64,000 nucleotides of DNA from Flavobacterium sp. (GCF_027484205.1 NZ_JAIXUB010000023.1:82577-146576), one strand, 5' to 3'. Positions 48,718-56,253 are shown, counted from the first letter of the stretch. Notes: generated by a model not told the origin, from the sequence alone. Numbers and translations are program-made.

Positions 48718-48816
48718 ACATCCTTTCAAACTTGGTTTTTCAAAAAAGACTTAGCCAGTTTTTAAACAGTTAGTTTTGATTTTATTGCGGGTATTGATTG
48801 CAAATTCTTGCTATTT
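48718..48816 (-). repeat. Array repeat unit 4 (degenerate)
   Basis: Alignable over its length: CATCCTTTCAAACTTGG, AAAGACTTAGCCAGTTTTTA, AACAGTTAGTTTTGATTTTA and GATTGCAAATTCTTGCTATT. The promoter-like box and the hairpin stem are both degraded. Confidence 0.75.
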
Positions 48817-48834
48817 GTTGTTTAACGATTGAAC

Positions 48835-49359
48835 TTATCGCACCCATTCAATTAATGAAGAAAAATAGGTCCAACTTTCATTTGATTTAATATAGATATT
48901 AAATGATCCACCATCTAAATTACCAGAATAGAATATACAAATAGAATTTTTTCTCAAAAAAACGGGCTTTGAAAAACTCCAATAATTGATATATTTTTTG
49001 CGTTTTGATAAGTCTTTAGAAGAAATATATCTCATTCTTGGTAGTTTATTCTCAATATAACTATTTTCATTGTTTGTTAAAATTTCATTTAAAGCTTGTT
49101 TGCACTCTTCTTTTGTAAAAATAATTTTTTCGGGAAGTTTTTTATCAGCCCAGTTTTCGTCACGAAGTAATTCTTTTAAGTGGTTAAGATCATAAACAAT
49201 AGATTCGATAACAAAGTCAGGTTTGATTTTATCGGTGTAAATTATTCTTGTTCTAATTTCATTCTTCACATAATTTAGCAGAAATTTTTCTTCTTCAGTT
49301 TTAATTTGAGAATAAGATGAGAAAACAGTAATTAAAAAAGAGAAAAAAAATAGTTTCAT
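48835..49359 (-). CDS. Exported protein of unknown function
   Basis: A 174-residue protein with a signal peptide (MKLFFFSFLITVFSSYSQ, cut near residue 18) and no lipobox. The rest is charged and contains EEKFLLNYVKNEIRTRIIY, WADKKLPEKIIFTKEECKQALNEI and a final NESWTYFSSLIEWVR. No family recognised. Separate array member with repeats on both sides. Confidence 0.7.
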   Translation of the reverse strand: MKLFFFSFLITVFSSYSQIKTEEEKFLLNYVKNEIRTRIIYTDKIKPDFVIESIVYDLNHLKELLRDENWADKKLPEKIIFTKEECKQALNEILTNNENSYIENKLPRMRYISSKDLSKRKKYINYWSFSKPVFLRKNSICIFYSGNLDGGSFNIYIKSNESWTYFSSLIEWVR

Positions 49360-49430
49360 TATTATAGAATTATAGCTAATTCATAAATAAACGAAACTTT
49401 AATCATATTCTTATGTAAAGAGGCAATTTT

Positions 49431-49507
49431 ATGCTAAGATTTTGCTAGGTTTAAAACAGTTAGTTGCTATTTATATTATAGACACAGATTGAAAATCAGA
49501 GCTATTT
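49431..49507 (-). repeat. Array repeat unit 5 (partial)
   Basis: Only the hairpin half is clear: TTTAAAACAGTTAGTTGC, then GACACAGATTGAAAATCAGA and GCTATTTTT, ending 9 bp before the stop codon of the next gene. The promoter-like half is missing. Confidence 0.7.
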
Positions 49508-49515
49508 TTAAGCCT

Positions 49516-50277
49516 TTATTCGTTCTTCTTTTCTTTCCAATATATTTTCTCTACCGCAAATTTCTTTGTTTTAGCGTCGAAATTGTAAATGATTGCGTTT
49601 CCAATTAAACAGTTTTCATAATTTTCTTTTGTTAAATACCAAGAACTTTCAATTTCAACTTTATTTTTACTTGTGAAGTTAAACTCGAATATTGGATCGT
49701 TCAATTCTTGAAACTCTTCATCGCAATTTTCAGTAGTTTCTTTTTTCTTTAATTGCTCTTTGTAATCTGAGAATATCGTTTTTTCGTCTAAATATTTTTT
49801 TAAAATATTGGATTTAACTTCGTAAAAATTTAAAGAATTTCCATCACCCACACGATCATTAGTGATGACAATAAATGAATTTTCTGCGGTTTTATATATG
49901 TTTATTGACCAAAACCCATCGACAATTGTAAAACCAGCTTTATAAGGTTCAAAATATTTTTGATTAAAATATTGAGGATTGTCATCGGTATAAAAATTGT
50001 TTGCTTTAATTTCATTATACCATTTCATTCGGTCGTTTAAGTTCCATTCCCAACTTGGAAAAGCACTATCAGGTAAAAGTAAAATAATGTCCAGTAAGAC
50101 TTTGTTTTTTTTATAGTCGATTACAACTTTATTTATTGAACTTGACTTTTGAGTTTTTTTTGATGCTACGACTTTTAAAGTGTCATCAGTATTTAAATTT
50201 TTTGAAACCGTACTTTGTTTTTTGTTTTCACAAGACAAAATAAGTAAAGTCAATACTGTAAGAATAAGTTGTTTCAT
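49516..50277 (-). CDS. Lipoprotein of unknown function
   Basis: A 253-residue predicted lipoprotein starting at MKQLILTVLTLLILSC (the frame is open for 14 codons further, but those precede a complete signal peptide). After CENKKQ comes a low-complexity serine/lysine linker and a domain with LLPDSAFPSWEWNLNDRMKW, FTIVDGFWSINIYKTAENSF and SWYLTKENYENCLIGNA. No family recognised; the pattern resembles small surface proteins of Flavobacteria. Confidence 0.72.
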   Translation of the reverse strand: MKQLILTVLTLLILSCENKKQSTVSKNLNTDDTLKVVASKKTQKSSSINKVVIDYKKNKVLLDIILLLPDSAFPSWEWNLNDRMKWYNEIKANNFYTDDNPQYFNQKYFEPYKAGFTIVDGFWSINIYKTAENSFIVITNDRVGDGNSLNFYEVKSNILKKYLDEKTIFSDYKEQLKKKETTENCDEEFQELNDPIFEFNFTSKNKVEIESSWYLTKENYENCLIGNAIIYNFDAKTKKFAVEKIYWKEKKNE

Positions 50278-50290
50278 TTTATGGGCTTCG

Positions 50291-50341
50291 AAAGTTGGTT
50301 TTGATTTTATTTTGGGCACGGATAGTATATCCGAGCTATAA
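50291..50341 (-). repeat. Array repeat unit 6 (hairpin half)
   Basis: GGTTTTGATTTTATTTTGGG followed by CACGGATAGTATATCCGAGC. The stem is CGGATA/TATCCG with loop GTA: the loop sequence has changed relative to the other copies but a perfect stem is kept. Confidence 0.75.
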
Positions 50342-50395
50342 GGAAATGGAGAGTAGGAAGTAGTTTGATTAGCTAAATTTAGAGACTTTGTTTAA

Positions 50396-51349
50396 TTAGT
50401 TGCAATGCATTCTTTCTGTTACTTTGAATATCTCTTTAGTTTCAGAAGGTTTCGAAAAATCATATCGATAAAGTTTTTCAACTACACAATTACATTTATT
50501 ATTCGTCATTGAAACCCTAATAATTTTTGATTCACCTGACCAATTTAAATGTTTTGTATTATTTACTTTAAACCCTTTTGATTTAAGTTTTTCAACGATT
50601 TCAATTTTTTCGTTTTTGTCCTCTTCATATGATTTTAATTTATCATAGATACCAATAAATGCAATAGGTTCATTTTCGCATATTTCTTTCTTTTCAAAAT
50701 CAAATTCCTTTAAAGTTATTTTTTTAAAATCATCTTCTTTAATAAAACCAGATTCATAATTGTAATTTTTGTCTTTACCTTCAAAACTGCTTATAATTTC
50801 AAAAGTTTCCAAATCAGCGTCATATAATATTTGGGTATTATTAATCATATGTTCTTTTGTTTTTCCCCAATCCTCGTCAATTGGAATAAAATCATTTACA
50901 TTATTAACATTAAGTGTGTCGCTGCCGTAAATTAAAATATTGTCAGCTTTTGCCCATGGATATTTTAACAATTTAATACTATTAGGATTTACGCCTTTTA
51001 TTACATAATCATTTATATTATTAGAAAAACCAAAGAAATAAGCGGAATCTTTATCACGAAAAATACAGTGTCCAATAAATCTAAAGGTTTTTGGGTCTAT
51101 GTTTTTAATAACTTCTCCATCAATGAATAAATGATTTTTGTCTTTTCCAAATTCCAAATTATGTTCGAAATCAAAATTTAGTTCTTCAAATGTTTTTGCG
51201 TCTGCTTCTTTTATTAAAAGTTTTCCTTGTCCGCTTCCTTCGTTCCAGTATTCATAATAAACTTTTCCACCTTCAACTTTGTATCCGCGCGTACAACTTG
51301 TCAAAAGTAAAAATAGTAAAACTAAAAATAGTATCGAATTTTCTTTCAT
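50396..51349 (-). CDS. DKNYY-like repeat lipoprotein
   Basis: A 317-residue predicted lipoprotein (start MKENSILFLVLLFLLLTSC; the frame extends 22 codons upstream without a signal-like sequence). The mature part contains several motifs of the type GKDKNHLFIDGEVIKNIDPKTF, FRDKDSAYFFGF and FEGKDKNYNY, which match the DKNYY family of repeats found in surface proteins. Function unknown. The C-terminal 80 residues are a separate charged domain with three cysteines (NNKCNCVVEKLYRYDF and the terminal MHCN). Confidence 0.75.
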   Translation of the reverse strand: MKENSILFLVLLFLLLTSCTRGYKVEGGKVYYEYWNEGSGQGKLLIKEADAKTFEELNFDFEHNLEFGKDKNHLFIDGEVIKNIDPKTFRFIGHCIFRDKDSAYFFGFSNNINDYVIKGVNPNSIKLLKYPWAKADNILIYGSDTLNVNNVNDFIPIDEDWGKTKEHMINNTQILYDADLETFEIISSFEGKDKNYNYESGFIKEDDFKKITLKEFDFEKKEICENEPIAFIGIYDKLKSYEEDKNEKIEIVEKLKSKGFKVNNTKHLNWSGESKIIRVSMTNNKCNCVVEKLYRYDFSKPSETKEIFKVTERMHCN

Positions 51350-51405
51350 TGTATGAATTTGTTTCTCATTACTACTAACACATAAATTGATGCAACAATA
51401 AATAA

Positions 51406-51508
51406 CATCCTTCACAAATATACGAATTTCGAATAATAACTTTGCTTATTTTCAAACGTTTAGTTGTGATTATTATTGTTGGTAAGGATTGCAAATCAGT
51501 GTTATCTT
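51406..51508 (-). repeat. Array repeat unit 7 (full length)
   Basis: Full copy: CATCCTTCACAAATATACGA, ACTTTGCTTATTTTCAAACG, TTTAGTTGTGATTATTATTG and AAGGATTGCAAATCAGTGTT. The TATATTTG box on the minus strand is at 51415-51422, 65 bp before the next start codon. Confidence 0.88.
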
Positions 51509-51515
51509 GTTAGTT

Positions 51516-51923
51516 TTATTTTATGTATGAATAGATATTTTCTAAATCTTGTTTCGTTAAATTTTGGAAAAAGCTTTGATGATATTCCTTTGCAAATTTA
51601 TTGGTTTCAGTTGTGTCAATTTTTATTCGATTTTGTGTCATTATTTTCCAATATTTGATTGAATCAGTTGCTCTTAATGCTGGTCCGGTTGCCTTAGCAT
51701 CTAATTTATGACATGCTGCGCAGTTAGAATTAAAGATTGTTTTACCGGCTTGACTTTCTTCAGAAATCGTTTCAGTACCGCAAATAAAAACATCAGATCT
51801 AGTTCCACAACTAGGATTTGTATTTTGATAGAAGGATAAATACAGTGTTAAGCAAACTATCACTATAATAATGACAGATGAAAATAGTAAAACATTATAA
51901 ATAAATTTTTTTTGAATATTCAT
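51516..51923 (-). CDS. Membrane-anchored cytochrome c
   Basis: A 135-residue protein with an N-terminal membrane anchor (about 9-31) and a small class I cytochrome c domain: haem-binding CAACH at residues 68-72 (FNSNCAACHKLDAKATGPAL) and a candidate Met ligand at M96 (YWKIMTQNR). Two further cysteines (C39, C48) precede the haem site. It ends LTKQDLENIYSYIK, the usual last helix. It should carry electrons on the periplasmic side. It is the only array member with a clear biochemical role, and is not near a terminal oxidase. Confidence 0.9.
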   Translation of the reverse strand: MNIQKKFIYNVLLFSSVIIIVIVCLTLYLSFYQNTNPSCGTRSDVFICGTETISEESQAGKTIFNSNCAACHKLDAKATGPALRATDSIKYWKIMTQNRIKIDTTETNKFAKEYHQSFFQNLTKQDLENIYSYIK

Positions 51924-51980
51924 TTTTAAGTTTTGTAGACAAGAATTGTTTATGAACTATGAAGCGAAACGAAATTAAAT

Positions 51981-52080
51981 AATCCTTCACAAATATACTA
52001 ATTTACAACAATGACTTAGCTTGGTTTTGAATAGTTAGTTTTGATTTTTATTTTTGGCACGGAATTCTAATTTGATCTAT
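51981..52080 (-). repeat. Array repeat unit 8 (full length)
   Basis: AATCCTTCACAAATATACTA, TTTACAACAATGACTTAGC, AGTTAGTTTTGATTTTTATT and GGCACGGAATTCTAATTTGA. TATATTTG on the minus strand at 51990-51997, 66 bp before the cytochrome gene. The hairpin stem is disrupted. Confidence 0.85.
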
Positions 52081-52084
52081 TTGG

Positions 52085-52570
52085 TTAATGGTTATCTTTT
52101 TTTTGATCTATTAATTTCATTGTTTGATTATTGAAAGAGTTTTTTGCTTCAACTTCAGAGTTTCTTATAATACAATCTGCTATACTTAGATAAACTATTT
52201 GATTATCATCTTCTAAGTCTTCATTTTTCTTTATTGCAAAACCTACACTATCCATTCCATAATTTAGAATAACAGGTGTACCCTCATTAAATAATTGTTT
52301 TGAAATTCCTTTGAGACGCGCAATAGCTACTTTTTTTATTTCCTCATCTTTTATTTCTAGCAAATAAATGCAACCAATAATTGAGTAGAATTGCTCATTT
52401 TTTAAAATAGGATAACTATCAAATAGCTCACTTCCGTGATTTAAGTTTTTAAAGTATCTCGTTAACAATGACAAAGGAAAATTATTTTCAATTTCAATTT
52501 CATTTTCTGTTTGCGCAGAGGATAATTGTATCACAAAGAAAATAAAAAGTGTTAGTTTTAAATATTTCAT
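52085..52570 (-). CDS. Exported protein of unknown function
   Basis: A 161-residue exported protein: signal peptide MKYLKLTLFIFFVIQLSSAQ (cut near residue 20), then an acidic linker and a mostly helical domain (SLLTRYFKNLNHGSELFDSYPILKNEQFYSIIGCIYLLE). No family recognised. Stop codon lies 4 bp from repeat unit 8. Confidence 0.7.
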   Translation of the reverse strand: MKYLKLTLFIFFVIQLSSAQTENEIEIENNFPLSLLTRYFKNLNHGSELFDSYPILKNEQFYSIIGCIYLLEIKDEEIKKVAIARLKGISKQLFNEGTPVILNYGMDSVGFAIKKNEDLEDDNQIVYLSIADCIIRNSEVEAKNSFNNQTMKLIDQKKDNH

Positions 52571-52612
52571 ATTTTACAAAATAAGTACAGAATATTTTTA
52601 TATAATTATTTT

Positions 52613-52644
52613 ATGCATAGATTACAAACCTGCACTGTAGGATT
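52613..52644 (-). repeat. Array repeat unit 9 (hairpin core only)
   Basis: ATGCATAGATTACAAACCTG followed by CACTGTAGGAT aligns with the core of the other copies but is strongly degenerate. Confidence 0.5.
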
Positions 52645-52655
52645 ATCCAATTACT

Positions 52656-53237
52656 TTAATCATATTGATGTATATATTTTACTTCTTTATCTGTTTCATC
52701 ATAAAATACAAAAACACCACAATCATCATTGAATATATTGTACATTTCGAATTGACAAATGAATTTAAATTTTTCACCTTTTGAGTTAATTGGTGTTTCA
52801 TCATCTTGCCACCATTGTGGTTCATCAAACTTCTCAATGAATTCAAATACATTTTTATTTTCTGATTTTGCTTTCAAATACATTTTTTTATTTTCAATAA
52901 AATACTTTTCATATTTCTTATCGATTTTCAAAGCATTTTTAGAAAAGGTAGGTTTGTAAAGTCCATTTTCTTGTATTTTAAAAGTAAAATTTCCCATGCT
53001 TTCATTTTTTGGAAAGTTTTCATCATTTTCTTTTCCATCATAATTAAAGCTAACAAAAATGATATGGATTTTATCTTTAATTCCTTTATCTGACATGTCT
53101 ATTGTTGCAATTGGAAAAAAATTTTCAAATCCTGAAAATTCATTTGTCAAGACTTCTTTTTTCTCAGGAAATTTTACATCACTTTGTAAACAAGCAAAAT
53201 TTAGAAATAGAAATGGAAAAAGTAATAATTTTTTCAT
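52656..53237 (-). CDS. Lipoprotein of unknown function
   Basis: A 193-residue predicted lipoprotein (MKKLLLFPFLFLNFAC, C16, then LQSDVKF). The mature part is lysine/phenylalanine-rich, with two nearby tryptophans (FDEPQWWQDDETP) and a C-terminal region FICQFEMYNIFNDDCGVFVFYDE. No family recognised. Confidence 0.72.
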   Translation of the reverse strand: MKKLLLFPFLFLNFACLQSDVKFPEKKEVLTNEFSGFENFFPIATIDMSDKGIKDKIHIIFVSFNYDGKENDENFPKNESMGNFTFKIQENGLYKPTFSKNALKIDKKYEKYFIENKKMYLKAKSENKNVFEFIEKFDEPQWWQDDETPINSKGEKFKFICQFEMYNIFNDDCGVFVFYDETDKEVKYIHQYD

Positions 53238-53239
53238 AC

Positions 53240-53293
53240 GCTTATTTTGATTTTTATTGTGAGTAAGGATTGTAAATCCGTATTATTCACTAT
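53240..53293 (-). repeat. Array repeat unit 10 (hairpin half)
   Basis: TATTTTGATTTTTATTGTGA and AAGGATTGTAAATCCGTATT fill the whole 56-bp gap between two genes, from just before one start codon to the next stop codon. The stem is GGATT/AATCC with loop GTA. Confidence 0.8.
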
Positions 53294-54028
53294 CTAATAT
53301 ATTTTCTTAATTAAACCCGTAATGCAACCAAGACAAATTTCTAGTTCAGAATTTCTGTTAATTATATTTTCTATTAAAACGGTTGGTTCATCGGGAATTA
53401 CTATTCCTTTTTCTTTCAGTATTTTAAAACCTTCAACACCAAAAGCTTGTATTTCACAATTTATATTTTTCAACATTAAGTTTAGTTTTTTAATATTATT
53501 GTTTTTAACAAGAGCATAAACTAATTTTCCTCTATCTGTTGTTGGACTTCCATCACCACAGTGCATAGCAAAAGTTTCTGTTGTTGAAATTTCATCATAA
53601 ATGTCATTAATTTTTTTATTAGAATTGTAATCACTATTTCTATTAAATAGAAAATTAATGATTTTTTTAGAATCATGTTTTTTATATTTCAAATCTTTAA
53701 AATAAAAAGTTTTTGCAGTTGATAATATAATTGAATCATTTAATGACAGAATATCAATTTGTGATTCTAGATTATCTATTTTTAAGTTGATTCTAGCATG
53801 TTTATATTCTAAAGTAATACTTCTATTGTATAGATTATTAGAATAACAACGATAGTCTTTTGGATAGCTTTTAGTTAATGAATCAAGTTTTAGTGTTAGC
53901 ACAGAAACTTTTTGATTTCTGTAAATAATATCTTTTACAACAGAAAAATACTTTTTAGCATCAGTTTTTGTCTGTGAGACACAAAAAGAATAAAAAAAAA
54001 ATAACTGGATAAAAAATATTTTCTTCAT
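53294..54028 (-). CDS. Exported protein of unknown function
   Basis: A 244-residue exported protein: signal peptide MKKIFFIQLFFFYSFCVSQ (near residue 19). The middle is strand-rich and contains MHCGDGSPTTDRGKLVYALVKNNNIKKLNLML; the end (VEGFKILKEKGIVIPDEPTVLIENIINRN) resembles a helical repeat. Four cysteines in the last 70 residues. No family recognised. No lipobox. Confidence 0.7.
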   Translation of the reverse strand: MKKIFFIQLFFFYSFCVSQTKTDAKKYFSVVKDIIYRNQKVSVLTLKLDSLTKSYPKDYRCYSNNLYNRSITLEYKHARINLKIDNLESQIDILSLNDSIILSTAKTFYFKDLKYKKHDSKKIINFLFNRNSDYNSNKKINDIYDEISTTETFAMHCGDGSPTTDRGKLVYALVKNNNIKKLNLMLKNINCEIQAFGVEGFKILKEKGIVIPDEPTVLIENIINRNSELEICLGCITGLIKKIY

Positions 54029-54111
54029 GAAATTTTTTGAGGTTTACTATATCTTAATTAATGACGCAATTAATACAAAAATATTGCTAAAATATATTGT
54101 TTTTTTATAAA

Positions 54112-54158
54112 AATTAATGATTTTTATTGTGGCATGGTTTGTAAATCCACACTATCGG
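54112..54158 (-). repeat. Array repeat unit 11 (hairpin half)
   Basis: TTAATGATTTTTATTGTGGC followed by ATGGTTTGTAAATCCACACT. Only the hairpin side is present. It ends about 27 bp before the next stop codon. Confidence 0.78.
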
Positions 54159-54185
54159 ATATAAGATCATTTTTTTAATTTTTAA

Positions 54186-54599
54186 TTAATCTTCTGTATT
54201 GGCTATAAAAGCTAAAAAAGCCAAAAATAGAAAAGTGCCTGGTATTAAAAATAATGAATAAAAAATTACTTTCCAAACTATTGTCATTGTTGACAAATTC
54301 ACGTCAACTCCCATTATAGATGTAATTCCACTAAAAATAATAATCTCTATTAGAAAACTTGCAAAAGCAAAAATCACTAATAGAAGAATACGCATCATAG
54401 GCGACATTTCTTCTTTTTCTTCATTTTTAGATTCTAAATTTATATTTGAAATAGAATCTTCACTATTTACTTTTTTATATTTCTTACTCTTTTTCTTTTT
54501 ATCAGTTTTTGATATACTAAAAGCCTGTTTAAATTGAGGAATTAAACCAATTAAAGATACCAAAAGCGCTCCCAAAGCAATCCATTCAGATTTGTTCAT
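54186..54599 (-). CDS. Membrane protein of unknown function
   Basis: A 137-residue protein with hydrophobic segments at about 7-23, 72-94 and 109-133 and a highly charged cytoplasmic loop between the first two (KTDKKKKSKKYKKVNSEDSI, KNEEKEEMS). No family recognised. It is preceded by a full repeat unit. Confidence 0.7.
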   Translation of the reverse strand: MNKSEWIALGALLVSLIGLIPQFKQAFSISKTDKKKKSKKYKKVNSEDSISNINLESKNEEKEEMSPMMRILLLVIFAFASFLIEIIIFSGITSIMGVDVNLSTMTIVWKVIFYSLFLIPGTFLFLAFLAFIANTED

Positions 54600-54670
54600 A
54601 TTTTTTTAAGTTGGTTTTAAGTTCCAAGCGCAATAATTACAACTAACACATAAAAGATGTAACAACCAAT

Positions 54671-54775
54671 CACATCCATCACAAATATAACAAGTTTCCA
54701 ACAAAGACTTTGCTTATTTTTGAAAGGTTAGTTTTGATTTTTATTGTGGGCACGGATTGCAAATTTGTGCTATCA
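54671..54775 (-). repeat. Array repeat unit 12 (full length)
   Basis: Best-preserved copy together with unit 7: CACATCCATCACAAATATAA, CCAACAAAGACTTTGCTTAT, GTTAGTTTTGATTTTTATTG and CACGGATTGCAAATTTGTG. TATATTTG on the minus strand at 54682-54689, 82 bp before the start codon. Homology to unit 13 continues about 40 bp further left (CAACTAACACATAAAAGATG). Confidence 0.9.
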
Positions 54776-54796
54776 TATTGTTTGCTAACGTTTTAA

Positions 54797-56038
54797 TTAT
54801 TTAGGAAGATGATAAATTTGTACAGCTAATTTTACCTCTCTGTTTCTATCTCCATTTATATGAAACCTGTAATTAAACCAATTTACATCTGATTTATTAA
54901 TGAAGCCTAAAAAATTTGAATGTTTGCTTGTTTCATTTTCTACTTTCTCTATTATTGCTGTAATATCTTTTTGTTTGACAAATAATATTACTGATGCTTT
55001 TGTGTCGCGCCAAGTAAGATAGCCAAGTAGTTGGTCAATCGTTGTTAGATAATTTTTTTCTCCACTCCAAAATTTACATTCTGCAATAAATATTACTGAA
55101 CTATCGTGCCTTAACTGAATATCGGTTTTCCCTGTTTTATTAAATGTTTCTCCACTGGCACTTCCAAATTCAAAATTTGGGTCAAGTACCATTAGAATAT
55201 GATCTCTTAAATCTTCTTCACCTTTTCCTTTGAAGAGGCTGGGCATTCTTTCAAAATTTTTACCAACATCGTTAATTAGTTTAAGAATCTTAAGATAATT
55301 ATCATTATCAAGTGTTGGTTCTGGTTTATATCCTTTTTCTGTAACGGTTGGTTTTACAGTAATTTTCTCTCTTAGTTGTGGCTTAGGAACTGAAAAAGTT
55401 GAAACTACATTATTTTTCTTTCTTAATGGAACACCAAGTTCGGAAAGAAGATTATTTTTTGTGAGTAATTTTTGTCTACGTTGAGTAATATATTTAGAAA
55501 TTTCACTATTTAAGTTTGTATTGAAATTTTCAATATCTTTTAATAAAGAATTATAATTATTGTGAATTCCTCTTTCTTCACTTTTAAAATTTCTTGTTAT
55601 CTCTTCTGCATTGTTTGAAAAGTTTATGAATTCTACTAAAATACTATCAGCTAAAACTTCGAAATCTCCACCACCACCAATATAAAATGATGAAACTGGA
55701 CAATAGTTTAAAAGATTTACATTACCAGAACAAGGAATAAAATATTGAATAATTTCCTTTTTGTATTTTTTACCTTCATAGACATCATATCTCATTGGAA
55801 AATATTCCGCTGGAACATCTTTTTCATAGCTATCTGCATAAACTTGTTCAAAATGTATTTCCGGCATATCTAATTTATATTTTGAGGTAAAATGCTCAAT
55901 ATATTCAATGATATTAACATTCAAAATATAATCTTCTGATTCGTTTTCAATTGATGATTTTACATTATTAAGTATTCTTTCAAAAATTTCAGATATTCTT
56001 CCTTTTCCAAAGATTTTAGATTTGTTTGTTCTATACAT
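54797..56038 (-). CDS. PD-(D/E)XK nuclease-like protein
   Basis: A 413-residue soluble protein. The C-terminal third (about 250-413) looks like a restriction-endonuclease-type fold: an acidic residue in GEEDLRDHIL (E275/D276), D306 in KTGKTDIQL and the E320-C-K322 triplet in VIFIAECKFW complete a PD-(D/E)XK-like active site, followed by IDQLLGYLTWRDTKASVILFV as in Mrr-related nucleases. The N-terminal 230 residues, including a GGGGDFEVL segment and a coiled-coil-like stretch, belong to no family I recognise. There is no adjacent methyltransferase. A role in defence is possible. It is the first and longest gene of the array after the ordinary genes on the right. Confidence 0.8.
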   Translation of the reverse strand: MYRTNKSKIFGKGRISEIFERILNNVKSSIENESEDYILNVNIIEYIEHFTSKYKLDMPEIHFEQVYADSYEKDVPAEYFPMRYDVYEGKKYKKEIIQYFIPCSGNVNLLNYCPVSSFYIGGGGDFEVLADSILVEFINFSNNAEEITRNFKSEERGIHNNYNSLLKDIENFNTNLNSEISKYITQRRQKLLTKNNLLSELGVPLRKKNNVVSTFSVPKPQLREKITVKPTVTEKGYKPEPTLDNDNYLKILKLINDVGKNFERMPSLFKGKGEEDLRDHILMVLDPNFEFGSASGETFNKTGKTDIQLRHDSSVIFIAECKFWSGEKNYLTTIDQLLGYLTWRDTKASVILFVKQKDITAIIEKVENETSKHSNFLGFINKSDVNWFNYRFHINGDRNREVKLAVQIYHLPK

Positions 56039-56120
56039 TATATTTTATTATTTTTTATTTTATTTGTTAGGTTTAGAAAAAAATGTCAGCCAACTAATAA
56101 AAAGACGCAATCAAGCCAAT

Positions 56121-56160
56121 CACATCATTCACAAATATACCAAATTCCTACAAACACCAA
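56121..56160 (-). repeat. Array repeat unit 13 (promoter half; right edge of array)
   Basis: CACATCATTCACAAATATAC followed by CAAATTCCTACAAACACCAA. TATATTTG on the minus strand at 56132-56139, 93 bp before the nuclease-like gene. The hairpin half is absent: from 56161 the sequence is unrelated, which marks the right boundary of the array. Confidence 0.82.
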
Positions 56161-56253
56161 CCGCGTACTTTTACCTGTTTATCAACAAAATGTTGGACAA
56201 AAGTGCTTAGAAAAAAACTGAGAATTGAACAATGAAAACTGAACACTTTTCAC

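Noticed and set aside
50310..50340. Repeat hairpins as intrinsic terminators
   Set aside because: None of the hairpin cores in the array is followed by a T run on either strand.
46035..56160. CRISPR array
   Set aside because: Repeats are about 100 bp, degenerate and separated by full genes of 400-1250 bp rather than by short spacers; no cas genes are present.
46035..56160. Classical integron with attC sites
   Set aside because: I could not find the paired RYYYAAC and GTTRRRY core boxes in a consistent place in the repeats, and there is no integrase gene in the window. The similarity is in layout only.
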